Counted from the first letter of the stretch, positions 18,601 to 26,519 are shown. The stretch is DNA of 64,000 nt from Bradyrhizobium lablabi (GCF_018131005.1 NZ_JAFCJK010000002.1:1-64000); one strand, 5' to 3'. Made by a program: numbers and translations. Notes: a model not told the origin generated them from the sequence alone.

Positions 18601-19176
18601 CGACATCGCGATACCCAACAGGCCCATCTCGATCATTTCGTGGATACTTGAGGGATAAAGGTAAGGCATCAGCGCGGAGATGAAGGCGTGGTCTGATTGA
18701 TGCGGGACGGTCGAGGATTTCGCGCCGTGATCGTCGCCGGCAAGGCAGAGCACACCACCGTTCTTCGCCGAGCCGGCCGCATTGCCGTGCCGGAACACGT
18801 CGCCGGAGCGGTCGACGCCGGGGCCCTTGCCGTACCAGATGCCGACCACGCCATCGTATTTGGCGCCGGGCGAGAGCCCAAGCTGCTGCGAGCCCCAGAT
18901 CGCGGTGGCCGCCAGGTCCTCGTTCACGCCGGGCTGGAATTTGATGTTGTATTGGTCGAGGTGCTTGCGGGCCGCGAACAACTGTTGGTCGTAGCCACCT
19001 AGCGGGGAACCGCGGTAACCTGAGATGAAGCCCGCCGTGCTGAGGCCTGCGGCACGATCACGCCTGATCTGCGCCATCGGCAGGCGCACCAATGCCTGGA
19101 TTCCGGTCAGGAAGACATGGCCAGTCCCTTGAGTGTACTTCTGGTCGAGACTGATAGGACCCTGGTTGATACCCAT
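15685..19176 (-). CDS. fused indolepyruvate ferredoxin oxidoreductase family protein, 1163 aa
   Basis: This single-chain 2-oxoacid oxidoreductase converts aryl pyruvates and CoA to aryl-acetyl-CoA with ferredoxin-type acceptors. Order: pyrimidine-binding alpha domain (about 15-400, with YRGSPLGGYD), TPP-binding beta domain (435-610, LGDG at 501-504 and YND at 530-532), a ferredoxin-like insert with Cys at 639, 642, 645, 651, 672, 678 and 683, the gamma domain beginning GGVGGTG (726-732), then a C-terminal DUF6537-type region (about 915-1140). All elements look intact. Separate IorA/IorB subunits are usual in archaea, but the fused form is common in alphaproteobacteria. It feeds aryl-acetyl-CoA into CoA-based catabolism. 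Confidence 0.94.
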   Translation of the reverse strand: MGINQGPISLDQKYTQGTGHVFLTGIQALVRLPMAQIRRDRAAGLSTAGFISGYRGSPLGGYDQQLFAARKHLDQYNIKFQPGVNEDLAATAIWGSQQLGLSPGAKYDGVVGIWYGKGPGVDRSGDVFRHGNAAGSAKNGGVLCLAGDDHGAKSSTVPHQSDHAFISALMPYLYPSSIHEMIEMGLLGIAMSRYSGCWVGMKVITETVETTAEIDLTDEMTPFVIPADFELPPGGLNIRWPDDRFDQDRRLQDYKGFAAIAFARANKVNRITMDSPNARYGIMASGKSYEDIRQALRELGITEQVAAKIGIRLYKIGMPWPLEPEGVRNFAVGLEEIFIVEERREIVENQVKQELFNWRDDVRPRIVGKMDDHDKRFLTFAAELSVASLATSLTERLLRLNLNPEIAEMLRAKADWFNGRQATQMQAVSPVTRTPYFCSGCPHNTSTKVPEGSRALAGIGCHFMALWMNRSTETFTHMGGEGVPWVGIAPFTNENHIFANLGDGTYFHSGILAIRQAIASKANITYKILYNDAVAMTGGQRHDGDLSPQQITFQLHAEGIREIYLVSENPDAYPADSIAPGVKLFHRDELENVMKMCRDYKGTSAIVFVQTCAAEKRRRRKRGLMEDPARRVLINPAVCEGCGDCSVQSNCISVEPLETELGRKRTINQSTCNKDYSCVKGFCPSFVTVDGGKLRRRAPPDLGAIDDLPEPASKPSLDRPYNIAVGGVGGTGVLTIGALLGMAAHIEGKASMILDMSGLAQKGGAVLSHVRLSEHTADVTCSRIVTGTADLVLAADEVVAASKDTITLCDASRTVGIINSHVIPTADFILDRDFNFQSRKVNSVLETELRKDSAFFDFTKPAEALLGDSIATNIMMLGFAYQRGLLPLSAESIQQAIEVNGVSIKMNTQAFQLGRLAAADTARLNAMMKDHDDVLPVKTLDAMSLDEIIAHRMGLLTGYQSSRLAKRYRRLVDQVRDAAAKGGYGEALPRAVAINYAKLLAYKDEYEVARLFTDGHFEKQLRDQFEGDFKFNFNLAPPILGGGVDAQGRPKKREFGSSMMSLFKVLARLRFLRGTPLDIFGYSADRRLERDLIAGYEKDVATVLGLLSPLNHDIAVELLSLPDRIRGYGPVKEKAIREAKVRYAQLAADLASPPPAPRQMAAE

Positions 19177-19411
19177 TTAGCCCTCGTAAAGCTTTGGTCG
19201 CCACGACTGATTTTTAGCTAGTCATCTGAGCTCGTTAGAACCAGTCTATGTCGGATTTTTCGATACGCGCACCACAATTCTGAGCAATGGAGCCCGGCGC
19301 TCGAAAATCGCAATTTCGTGCCCGGAATATCGGAGGCGCGTTTCGGTTTCTGTCGCTGGAAAGGCCTGCGGCGAAATGGCGTAACGGTCTCACGGACCAA
19401 AGGGTAAGTGA

Positions 19412-20632
19412 ATGTTGGGGCGGTTTTGGGCTGCGCAGGCGATTCTGGTCACTCTGCTGTTGTGCAGTGCGTTCGCATCAAGCCAATGCGCGGCCCAGCC
19501 GGAGGATGCAATTGCCCACGGCAAGGCGCTTACCATCGCGGGCGATTGTGCGGGCTGCCACACCGCCGATCCGGCAAGGCCTTTTGCAGGCGGCAAGCGG
19601 ATCGACACGCCGTTCGGCGCGATTTATTCCGCGAACCTGACCCCCGACCGCGATACCGGTATCGGCAGCTGGAGCGATACCGATTTCCTTCGCGCGTTTC
19701 GTTTCGGCGTGTCGCCATCGGGCGCGCACTATTATCCGGCCTTCCCCTATCCCAATTTCACAAAGCTGATCCGCGACGACATCCTGGCGATCCGCGCCTA
19801 TCTCGCGACGCTCGAGCCCGTCGCCAACAAGGCGCCGCCGCCGGATCTGCGTTGGCCGCTGAACTATCGCGTGCTGATGCGGGCCTGGAGCTACCTGTTC
19901 TTCAAGCCCGGCATTTTTCAGCCGGACCAGAGCAAGAGCGCGGAGTGGAATCGCGGCGGTTATCTCGTTGAAGGCCTCGCGCATTGCGGCACCTGCCATA
20001 CGCCAAAGAATATCTTTGGCGCCGACAGGCGCGGCCAGCCGTTCGCTGGCGGCATGGTCCAGGGCCTGTTCGCGCCACGGCTCGATGCGGCCTCCCGCAG
20101 CGGGCTAAATTCCTGGAGCGTCGACGATATCGTCGAGTACCTGCAGAGCGGACGCAACGCCCGTAGCAATGCTGGTCCTTTGATGTCCGAGGTGGTCGTC
20201 AATTCGACCTCCAAGATGAGCGATAAGGACGTCCGGGCAATCGCCGTGTATCTGAAGAGCTTGCCGGCGGGCGCGCCGGAGCCCGACGTCACCACTCCCT
20301 CGCTGGAGCAGATGAACAATGGCGAGCGGATCTATCGCGGTGCATGCGTGGCCTGCCATGAGCTCGACGGCTCGGGTGCACCGCGCATCTACCCACCGCT
20401 GCCGGGCAACGCCAATCTGCAATCGGCCAACCCTGCGAACACCCTGCGCATCATCCTCGACGGCGCGCAGACCATCACTACGCCGAGGGCGCCGAACGCC
20501 GGCTCGATGCCGGCCTACCCCAAGCTGAGCGACCAGGAGATCGCCGACGTCGCGACCTACATCCGCAACGCCTGGGGCAATACCGCACCAGCGGTGACGG
20601 CCGATCAGGTGGCAAAGGCGCGACGGAACTAG
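19412..20632 (+). CDS. tri-haem cytochrome c (membrane dehydrogenase subunit type)
   Basis: A signal peptide (about residues 1-28) is followed by three class I cytochrome c domains with CAGCH (46-50), CGTCH (192-196) and CVACH (312-316). This is the layout of the cytochrome subunit of PQQ- or FAD-linked alcohol, aldehyde and gluconate dehydrogenases, which pass electrons from the periplasmic dehydrogenase to quinone or an oxidase. No dehydrogenase gene is adjacent on either side. It is divergent from the oxidoreductase gene at 19176, with 235 bp between them. It lacks an obvious C-terminal membrane anchor. Confidence 0.92.
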   Translation: MLGRFWAAQAILVTLLLCSAFASSQCAAQPEDAIAHGKALTIAGDCAGCHTADPARPFAGGKRIDTPFGAIYSANLTPDRDTGIGSWSDTDFLRAFRFGVSPSGAHYYPAFPYPNFTKLIRDDILAIRAYLATLEPVANKAPPPDLRWPLNYRVLMRAWSYLFFKPGIFQPDQSKSAEWNRGGYLVEGLAHCGTCHTPKNIFGADRRGQPFAGGMVQGLFAPRLDAASRSGLNSWSVDDIVEYLQSGRNARSNAGPLMSEVVVNSTSKMSDKDVRAIAVYLKSLPAGAPEPDVTTPSLEQMNNGERIYRGACVACHELDGSGAPRIYPPLPGNANLQSANPANTLRIILDGAQTITTPRAPNAGSMPAYPKLSDQEIADVATYIRNAWGNTAPAVTADQVAKARRN

Positions 20633-20703
20633 CAACAGGCCTGTACCTAAGGGCCACGTGGTGAGGAGGCGCGGCCAGCGCCGTCACGAGACCCTCGTCC
20701 CAG

Positions 20704-21345
20704 TCACCGCTCCTCGCCGCTGAAGACGAATTTCGGCATCTCCCATTTGTAACGAATCGCCAGCAGGCGAAGCGTCAGGCCGAGCGCGAAGGTCAGCACG
20801 GTCCAAAGATGATCGTTGACGTTCAATCCGAAGGCCGTCGCATAGAAGAGCCCCGTGACGACGGAGACGCTGGCATAGAGTTCGCTGCGAAACAGAAGCG
20901 GCACCTCGTTGCAGAGGATGTCGCGCAGCACGCCGCCGGCACAGCCGGTGATCATGCCCGCGACGATCACGATCGGCAGCGAAGCGTCGACCTGCCAGGC
21001 GACGTCGCAGCCCGCCATGGTGAACACCACGAGCCCGATCGCATCGAGCACGAGGAACGCCAGTCTGAGGCGATGCACCAACCGCGCCAGTACGATCGTG
21101 ACGATCGCCGCCACTACTGCGATCGCCAGATAGATCGGATGCAGCACCCAGAGCAGAGGGTAGTGTCCAAGCAGCACATCGCGGATGGTGCCGCCGCCGA
21201 GCGCGGTGATGCAGCCGAGCATGCAGACGCCGGCCCAATCCATGCTGCGCTTGCCCGCTGCCAGCGCCGCCGTCATCGCCTGAGCCGCGACCGCGATGAA
21301 CGAGAGCACCTGCAAGACCGAATCGGTGGGCGGCAGTGTCCACAT
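20704..21345 (-). CDS. trimeric intracellular cation (TRIC/UPF0126, YadS-like) channel
   Basis: I use the ATG at 21345 because the next residues lead straight into the first membrane helix. The 213-residue protein has seven hydrophobic helices formed by two UPF0126 repeats, each with the family's glycine-rich kink: GGGTIRDVLLG in the first and AGGVLRDILCNEVP in the second. Bacterial TRIC channels conduct K+ or Na+ as trimers in the inner membrane. The upstream in-frame extension of 33 residues lacks family character. Confidence 0.9.
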   Translation of the reverse strand: MWTLPPTDSVLQVLSFIAVAAQAMTAALAAGKRSMDWAGVCMLGCITALGGGTIRDVLLGHYPLLWVLHPIYLAIAVVAAIVTIVLARLVHRLRLAFLVLDAIGLVVFTMAGCDVAWQVDASLPIVIVAGMITGCAGGVLRDILCNEVPLLFRSELYASVSVVTGLFYATAFGLNVNDHLWTVLTFALGLTLRLLAIRYKWEMPKFVFSGEER

Positions 21346-21488
21346 CGCGAAAGCCTCACGGAACAGATCGGGGAACCTGGAATCAGCAGTTCCATCATGA
21401 ACAGGTTGCAAGATTGGCGCGGAACATCCTCGCGCGCCAGCCATTGTCCTTGGCGTTTAGTTTTGGGGTGCTAACGGAGGAACTTTGA

Positions 21489-21926
21489 ATGGCATACCAA
21501 CCTGACGATCCGTATCGCGCCAACCTGACCGATGACGAAATCCGCCGTCAGGCGCGTCTCAACAGCCTGGACACTGAGTTGCAGGCGGATCCCGAACTCG
21601 CCGAGGGTTCGGCGAGCGGCACCAAGATCGCGATGTTCGCGGTCGCCGTAGCTGTGGTGCTCGGCGCCCTGTTCTACGGGCTGAACAACACCTCGGTGAA
21701 CCAGGCCGGCACGACGCCGACCTCACAGACCGCGCAGACCCAGCCGACCAACCCGGCCGGTGCGCCGCCCGGCATGCGAGACGTGACGCCGAAGTCCAAC
21801 ACCGAACCGGGCATGACCACGGGTGCGGCCCCGGCTCGTCCGGCCGCCCCGCCGGCCAACAAGCCAACCGGTCAGGAGATCGACCGCTCGGCGGCGCCGT
21901 CGGACTCCACCGGCGACAAGAAATAA
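21489..21926 (+). CDS. single-pass membrane hypothetical protein, 145 aa
   Basis: GGAGG lies eight bases before the ATG. The N-terminal 40 residues are charged and cytoplasmic (ending LAEGSASGTK), one transmembrane helix covers about 43-62 (IAMFAVAVAVVLGALFYGLN), and the rest is a disordered Thr/Pro/Ala-rich periplasmic tail. Proteins with this layout are common in Bradyrhizobium without known role. It is transcribed alone and followed by a strong bidirectional terminator. Confidence 0.8.
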   Translation: MAYQPDDPYRANLTDDEIRRQARLNSLDTELQADPELAEGSASGTKIAMFAVAVAVVLGALFYGLNNTSVNQAGTTPTSQTAQTQPTNPAGAPPGMRDVTPKSNTEPGMTTGAAPARPAAPPANKPTGQEIDRSAAPSDSTGDKK

Positions 21927-21943
21927 TTCACGCATCATCGCGC

Positions 21944-21977
21944 AAAACAGCGGGCCGGATCGGCCCGCTGTTCCTGT
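21944..21977. terminator. bidirectional intrinsic terminator
   Basis: Perfect 10-bp arms at 21948-21957 and 21961-21970 (CAGCGGGCCG/CGGCCCGCTG) enclose a GAT loop. TTCCTGTCTC follows on the plus strand and the AAAA before the stem gives a T run on the minus strand. It serves both converging genes, which end at 21926 and 21981. Confidence 0.85.
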
Positions 21978-21980
21978 CTC

Positions 21981-22796
21981 TTACTTGAACATCTTGTTGA
22001 GCTCACCGCCGGAATAGCCGTTGGCGAGCTCGGTGAAGGTCCCCTTCTCGGCCATTTCCTTCGCGGCCTTCATGAAGCCGGCCCAGGCCATCCTCGCCAG
22101 CGAGCCGCCGACACTGATCCGACGCACGCCGAGATCCGCGACCTCGCTCAGCGACAGGCCGGACGCACCGATCAGAAGATTAACCGGCTTTGGCGCCACC
22201 GCCTTTACGACGGCCGAGATCTCCTCCTTGGTCTTGATACCCGGTGCGTAGAGGCAGTCGGCGCCAGCCCCGGAATAGGCCTGTAGCCGCTCGATCACCA
22301 TCTTGAGGTCCGGCTGACCCCACAGGAAGGCCTCGCAGCGGCCGGTGAGCAGCACGCCGCTGTTGTTCGCATCGATCGCCTTGCGTGCGGCCTCGATGCG
22401 CTCCACAGCGAGCTTGAACTCGAACAGCGGCTTGGCTGCGTCACCGGTAGAATCCTCGATCGAGAGCCCGGCAACGCCGGTATTTGCGCCCCGTGCGACG
22501 TTGTCGGCGACCCTACCGGGCTCGATGGCAAAACCGCCCTCGAAATCGGCGTTGACGGGAACGTCCACCGCGGCACATAGCGCCGTCAGGTGATTGCAGA
22601 CGTCATCGACAGTGACACGGTTGTCGGCCTTGCCGATGGTCCAGGCGAAGCCCGCGCTGGTAGAGGCCAGCGCCTTGAAACCGAGATGCTGAAGCGCTCG
22701 GGCGCTGCCGACATCGAACGGATTCGGCAGAATGAAGCACCCGCTTTCGTGCATCTTCTTGAAGGCGATGCGCTTGTCCGCGGTCGTTGCCGGCAT
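21981..22796 (-). CDS. isocitrate lyase/PEP mutase-family protein
   Basis: The 271-residue barrel has the family metal and substrate motifs: SAGFAWTIG near the N terminus, VNADFEGGFA (metal-binding Asp/Glu strand), SIEDSTG and the LTGRCEAF strand. It lacks the KKCGH loop of true isocitrate lyase, so it belongs to the PEP-mutase/2-methylisocitrate-lyase-like branch acting on C-C or C-P bonds. Substrate unknown. GGGAG precedes the ATG. Two small monooxygenase-fold genes lie directly upstream on the same strand, 53 and 31 bp apart, and probably share its transcript. Confidence 0.88.
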   Translation of the reverse strand: MPATTADKRIAFKKMHESGCFILPNPFDVGSARALQHLGFKALASTSAGFAWTIGKADNRVTVDDVCNHLTALCAAVDVPVNADFEGGFAIEPGRVADNVARGANTGVAGLSIEDSTGDAAKPLFEFKLAVERIEAARKAIDANNSGVLLTGRCEAFLWGQPDLKMVIERLQAYSGAGADCLYAPGIKTKEEISAVVKAVAPKPVNLLIGASGLSLSEVADLGVRRISVGGSLARMAWAGFMKAAKEMAEKGTFTELANGYSGGELNKMFK

Positions 22797-22849
22797 TGTG
22801 CTCTCCCTTTTGTTTGTCGCGCAGAGATAGGAAGGCGCGCGATGGCGCG

Positions 22850-23200
22850 CTAGTGCGCCTCGTGGACCGCGCGACTGTCCCTTGGCGCCTGCGCGCGGTC
22901 GCTCATGCCATAATCTCTGATCACGCTGGCGACCCGCAGGCGGTAATTCTCAAAAATCCGGGCCCTACCCTTGGCCTGGGTCCGGCGGTGCTCGATCGTG
23001 TTGCGCCAGGCCTCCACCGCGGCCTCGTCGCGGAAGAACGACAGCGAGACGAACTTGCCCTTCTCGGTGATACTCTCGAAGCGCTCGACCGAGATGAAAC
23101 CGTCGATCTCTTCCAGGAGCGGCTTCAACTCGGCAGCAAGGTCGAAATATTGCTGGCGGTGTTCCGGCTTGGGCCACACTTCGAAAATCACGGCGATCAT
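22850..23200 (-). CDS. antibiotic biosynthesis monooxygenase (ABM) domain protein
   Basis: The ATG at 23200 is preceded by AGGAGA, better than the in-frame start 18 bp upstream. The 116-residue product is a single ferredoxin-like alpha/beta ABM domain: MIAVIFEVWPKP strand, helix with YFDLAAELKPLLEEIDGF, strand ISVERFES, then SLSFFRDEAAVEAWRN. Such dimeric proteins include haem-degrading and quinol-forming enzymes, but many have no known substrate. It sits in a likely operon with the NIPSNAP and PEP-mutase-like genes. Confidence 0.86.
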   Translation of the reverse strand: MIAVIFEVWPKPEHRQQYFDLAAELKPLLEEIDGFISVERFESITEKGKFVSLSFFRDEAAVEAWRNTIEHRRTQAKGRARIFENYRLRVASVIRDYGMSDRAQAPRDSRAVHEAH

Positions 23201-23231
23201 GGCTGTCTCCTGGCGCATTTACGGATCGCCA

Positions 23232-23540
23232 TTATAGCGTCACCTTGCGAAGAAATGTCCGTTCCTCCACCAGGATGAACTTGTTTTCCTCGGCGAAGTT
23301 GAAGTTCGCCATGCCCTCCTTGTCGCCACGCAGCCGCGCGCGATAGGCCTCGTAGGCGGCGAGGCTTTCGAACGAGATCAACGCAAATGCGATGTTGTTG
23401 GTGCCCTCGTGCGGCATCCAGTAGCCGATCAGGTCGCCGCCGCATCTCGGGATGATACCGAGCCAATTTCTGGAGTACTCCTCGAACATCGCGCGCTTGA
23501 ACGGATCGAGCTGGTAGCGAATGAAGACGGTAACGGTCAT
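23232..23540 (-). CDS. NIPSNAP-family protein, 102 aa
   Basis: The start at 23540 begins directly with the first strand ([13 protein letters not shown]); the upstream frame runs through a dispersed repeat and is not coding. The protein is one NIPSNAP/ABM-like ferredoxin fold, with [20 protein letters not shown] helix and the [19 protein letters not shown] strands typical of the family. It is the first gene of a three-gene set with the ABM protein 31 bp downstream. Role unknown. Confidence 0.86.
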   Translation of the reverse strand: MTVTVFIRYQLDPFKRAMFEEYSRNWLGIIPRCGGDLIGYWMPHEGTNNIAFALISFESLAAYEAYRARLRGDKEGMANFNFAEENKFILVEERTFLRKVTL

Positions 23541-23565
23541 CCTGTGTAAGCCTCCAATGCTTGCC

Positions 23566-23649
23566 GTCATTACGAGGCGCGATAGCGACGCAGCAATCCA
23601 TACCTCCACGCTCGGCGCTGTGGATTGCTTCGCTTCGCTCGCAATGACG
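23566..23649. repeat. dispersed hairpin repeat, family R1, copy 1
   Basis: This 84-bp imperfect inverted repeat opens with CGTCATTACGAGGCGCGA and closes with CGCTTCGCTCGCAATGACG, with AGCAATCCA and TGGATTGCT as inner arms. It lies between the divergent NIPSNAP and ArsR genes. Three further copies lie at 27951, 29370 and 37681. This copy is the most diverged at its left arm. Confidence 0.85.
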
Positions 23650-23712
23650 ATCCATTTCCGACACTGACAATAGCCGCTTGTCCGACGCCAATGCTTCGGT
23701 TATCATCGAAGC

Positions 23713-24408
23713 ATGAAAGCAGGACCTGACATCTCCGTGGTCGCCGCCCTGGTCGGCGATCCCGCCCGCGCCAACATGCTGACCGCGCTGATGACCGGTC
23801 GCGCGCTGACCGCGAGCGAACTCGCCCAGGAGGCCGGCATCACGCCGCAGACTGCAAGCTCGCATCTGTCGAAACTTGAAGCCGGCGGGCTCATCGAGCC
23901 GGAGAAACAGGGCCGTCACCGGTACTATCGCCTCACCGGTCCGGATGTCGCGGGCGTGCTGGAGGGGCTTGCAGGGCTTGCCGCGCGTGCCGGCCACATG
24001 CGGGTTCGCACCGGGCCGAAGGATCCGGCGCTCCGGCGGGCGCGCATCTGCTACGACCATCTCGCCGGCGATCTGGGCGTGCAGATGCTCGACAGCATGA
24101 AAAGGCAGAAGCTGATCCGCCAGACCAAGCAGACGATCGAGCTGACCGGCGAAGGCAGGCGCTTCATGGCCGATACACTGCAGATCGATGCGAACATGCT
24201 GGCGCATCCGCGCCGGCCGGTGTGCAAAGCCTGTCTCGACTGGAGCGAGCGGCGGCATCATCTCGCGGGCACGCTCGGCGCGGCCATGATGGCGCGCTTC
24301 ACGGAGCTGAAATGGGCCGCGCGCGACGCCACGCCCGGCAGCCGCGTGGTCAACTTTTCGCGAACCGGCGAAAAGCGGTTTGCCGCGCTGTTCGGGCCCG
24401 GCGAATAA
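23713..24408 (+). CDS. ArsR-type winged-helix regulator, 231 aa
   Basis: The N-terminal domain (about residues 8-80) is a typical ArsR wHTH: LVGDPARANMLTALM, then the recognition region ELAQEAGITPQTASSHLSKL and a wing ending RHRYYRL. No ArsR metal motif (ELCVCDL) is present. The C-terminal 130 residues contain CKACLDWSERRHHLAG, seen in the YczG/ArsR-like regulators of oxidoreductases. The gene may control itself, the alpha/beta hydrolase 66 bp downstream, or the divergent NIPSNAP set. Confidence 0.9.
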   Translation: MKAGPDISVVAALVGDPARANMLTALMTGRALTASELAQEAGITPQTASSHLSKLEAGGLIEPEKQGRHRYYRLTGPDVAGVLEGLAGLAARAGHMRVRTGPKDPALRRARICYDHLAGDLGVQMLDSMKRQKLIRQTKQTIELTGEGRRFMADTLQIDANMLAHPRRPVCKACLDWSERRHHLAGTLGAAMMARFTELKWAARDATPGSRVVNFSRTGEKRFAALFGPGE

Positions 24409-24474
24409 GCACGCGTTCGGTTCGGCCTCACGGCCGCTCTGCACGAATGCGCGATCTCGTTCCCGGAGCCTCCC

Positions 24475-25482
24475 ATGAAACGTCGTCCTCTCATCACCGC
24501 GCTGCTCGGCGCCCTGCTCGTTTTCTCCCTGGCGCCCGTCTCTGCCGCCGAACGCGAACCCTACGGCATCGGGCTCGAAGGCTTTCCCTATCCCTACCCA
24601 GTCCAGATGCTGCCGCTGGTCAACGACGGCGAGCAACTCCGCATGGCCTATATGGATGTCGCACCCGCGCAGCCGAACGGCCGCACCGTGGTGCTGTTGC
24701 ATGGGCGCAATTTCCCATCGAGCTACTGGGCACCCGTGATCAAGACACTGACCGGCGCGGGCTATCGCGTTGTCGTGCCGGACCAGGTCGGCTTCGGCAA
24801 ATCCTCCAAACCGCAGGGCGATCTGCATTTCGACAACCTCGCGCGCAACACGGTGATGCTGCTCGATCATCTGCAGATCGCGAGCGCCGACATCGTTGCG
24901 CATTCGCTCGGCGGCATGCTCGCCGTGCGGATCGCGCGGGCCTATCCCGACCGCGTCAACCATCTGGTGCTGACCGCGCCGATCGGACTGGAGGACTACC
25001 GGCTCTACGTGCCGCCGACGCCGACCGAGAAGATCCTCGAGACCGAGGACAAGCTGACGGCGGAAGGTTATCGCAAGCAGCTCGAGACCAACTATGCGCT
25101 GAAGCTGCCGCCGGACCAGGTGACGCCGTTCATCGACGCGCGCTTCAACATCAAGGGGAGCGCTGAATATCCACGCTGGCTGCGCGCCTTCGTCGCCTCG
25201 GCGCAACTCATCTATCGCGAGCCCGTCGCGCACGAAATTCCATTGATTTCGCAACCGACGCTGTTCGTGATGGGCGCCGACGATCACAATGCTCCCGGAC
25301 GGCCGAACGCGCCGGAAGCGCTGCGGCCGAAGATGGGGCAGAATGCCGACCTCGCCAAGGCGCTGGCCGCGAAGATGCCGAACGCTCGCGCCGAGGTGAT
25401 CCCCAACACCGGGCATCTGGTGTTTCTGGAAGCGCCTGTGAAGTACGACGAATTGCTGTTGGGCTTCCTGGCATCGCGCTAG
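24475..25482 (+). CDS. exported alpha/beta hydrolase, 335 aa
   Basis: A Sec signal peptide (about residues 1-23, ending SAAER) sends it to the periplasm. The hydrolase fold shows the oxyanion HGRNFPSSYW, nucleophile Ser in HSLGGML, acid in MGADDHNAPG and His in NTGHLVFLE. This is the epoxide-hydrolase/haloalkane-like esterase superfamily; substrate unknown. It follows the ArsR-type regulator on the same strand by 66 bp, so the two may form a unit. Confidence 0.9.
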   Translation: MKRRPLITALLGALLVFSLAPVSAAEREPYGIGLEGFPYPYPVQMLPLVNDGEQLRMAYMDVAPAQPNGRTVVLLHGRNFPSSYWAPVIKTLTGAGYRVVVPDQVGFGKSSKPQGDLHFDNLARNTVMLLDHLQIASADIVAHSLGGMLAVRIARAYPDRVNHLVLTAPIGLEDYRLYVPPTPTEKILETEDKLTAEGYRKQLETNYALKLPPDQVTPFIDARFNIKGSAEYPRWLRAFVASAQLIYREPVAHEIPLISQPTLFVMGADDHNAPGRPNAPEALRPKMGQNADLAKALAAKMPNARAEVIPNTGHLVFLEAPVKYDELLLGFLASR

Positions 25483-25639
25483 CGACCAACATGCACGCGG
25501 CACGTTCATATCAGGTTCAGCCGGCGGCACTATGGTGAGAGGACAACAGGCGCGGCTTCTGCAAGTATCCGGCCAATCGATTCGTCGTACGGAGTTTTTG
25601 CGGTGCCGCGCAGTGCGGCCCGGGATGATGGGAGAAGAC

Positions 25640-25891
25640 ATGAAGTATCTTTTTGCTGCAGCAGTTCTGGTTGCGACCTCCTTTGCCGGCTTGAGCGCGG
25701 CGAACGCTGCGGGCGGATGTGGTCCCGGCTGGCATCGCGGCCCCTACGGCGGATGCGTCAGGAACGGCGGCCCCGTCCTTGTCGCTCCAGGCGCAGTCGT
25801 CGTGCGTCCCGGCGCCGTCGTGGTCGCGCCCCGCGGACGCGTCTGCCCCTACGGCTTCGTCTGGCGCTACGGCCGTTGCCGCCCGATCTGA
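25640..25891 (+). CDS. small secreted GCG_CRPN-type protein, 83 aa
   Basis: The ATG at 25640 follows GGAGAAG and starts a signal peptide ending near residue 22 (SAANAA). The mature peptide opens with GCGPGWHRGPYGGCVRN, the GCG_CRPN prefix, continues with repeats of valine, proline and glycine (VVVRPGAVVVAPRG) and ends CPYGFVWRYGRCRPI. Such proteins are abundant in Bradyrhizobium and their role is unknown. Four Cys suggest two disulfides. A strong intrinsic terminator follows. Confidence 0.85.
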   Translation: MKYLFAAAVLVATSFAGLSAANAAGGCGPGWHRGPYGGCVRNGGPVLVAPGAVVVRPGAVVVAPRGRVCPYGFVWRYGRCRPI

Positions 25892-25912
25892 TCGCTGCAT
25901 GAGATGACAAGT

Positions 25913-25943
25913 AAAACCCCGCCTTGCGCGGGGTTTTTCTTTT
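25913..25943 (+). terminator. intrinsic terminator
   Basis: Perfect 10-bp arms (25913-25922 AAAACCCCGC against 25928-25937 GCGGGGTTTT), a 5-nt loop and a T-rich tract TTTTTCTTTT at 25934-25943. It ends the GCG_CRPN transcript; the converse strand also has A/T balance, so it may act on the convergent Tat-type gene. Confidence 0.92.
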
Positions 25944-25964
25944 AGCGCGTCCGCAGGCAACGGA

Positions 25965-26288
25965 TCACCAGTAACGGTGCCGCCAGTGCCGCCGCCAATG
26001 GCGGTGACGCCAGCCCCAATGCCTGCGCCGCCAGCCCCAGTGGCGATGGCGCCAGCCCCAGTGGCGGTGGCCCCAGCCTCCGTGATGATGCCACCGCACT
26101 TGCTCCGGCTTCAAACGTTCGATCTCGTCACTTGACGTCACGGCGGGATGAGCATCCTCCGCAGCCGGCTGCCGCGCGTCTTCGTTGAGAGGATGCGGCG
26201 CGAGCGGCGCGGCTTGCGCACTTGCTGCGAAGGCCGCCGCGCCCGCGGCTACTCCGGCTGCGATCTTCAGAAAATCCCGGCGTTCCAT
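25965..26288 (-). CDS. exported His/Trp/Arg-rich protein with Tat-type signal, 107 aa
   Basis: The N terminus reads ERRDFLKIAAG, a twin-arginine (RRxFLK) signal followed by a hydrophobic stretch ending AQAA (about residue 27). The mature part has an acidic linker, then about 42 residues made of a repeated WGWRHRH-like unit (H, W, R and G only) to the end. Such a surface could bind metal, haem or nucleic acid, but none is demonstrated. Repeated units are encoded by a minisatellite-like DNA tract. Confidence 0.75.
   Translation of the reverse strand: MERRDFLKIAAGVAAGAAAFAASAQAAPLAPHPLNEDARQPAAEDAHPAVTSSDEIERLKPEQVRWHHHGGWGHRHWGWRHRHWGWRRRHWGWRHRHWRRHWRHRYW
25968..26088. repeat. short tandem repeats encoding the HW(G)WR tail
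   Basis: The 3' part of the Tat-type gene consists of imperfect tandem copies of a roughly 18-24-bp unit such as GCCAGCCCCAGTGGCGATGG on the plus strand. At least four units are recognisable, with point differences between them, consistent with expansion by replication slippage. Confidence 0.7.
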
Positions 26289-26519
26289 GGCACTTTCCTC
26301 ATTCTATAGCTCATGATGCACGGCAGATCTTGTCGCACTGGCCTGAACGCTTGCTGAACCGTCCGTTCACGTGCGTGGTGGAGCAATCACGCCGCCATCG
26401 GCAGTTCCGAAGCACCGAGGGTTCGCGCCGTTGCGCGGAAAAAGGACCGCAGGCTCACGCAACCGTCACATCGGCTGTGATATATCCGCCGTGGATCATG
26501 CTTCATCTGGGGATCACCG

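Noticed and set aside
23197..25641. 814-codon open frame on the minus strand
   Set aside because: It spans five genes in antisense, including the repeat R1. It has no domain-like sequence; length alone reflects the lack of stops in GC-rich antisense frames.
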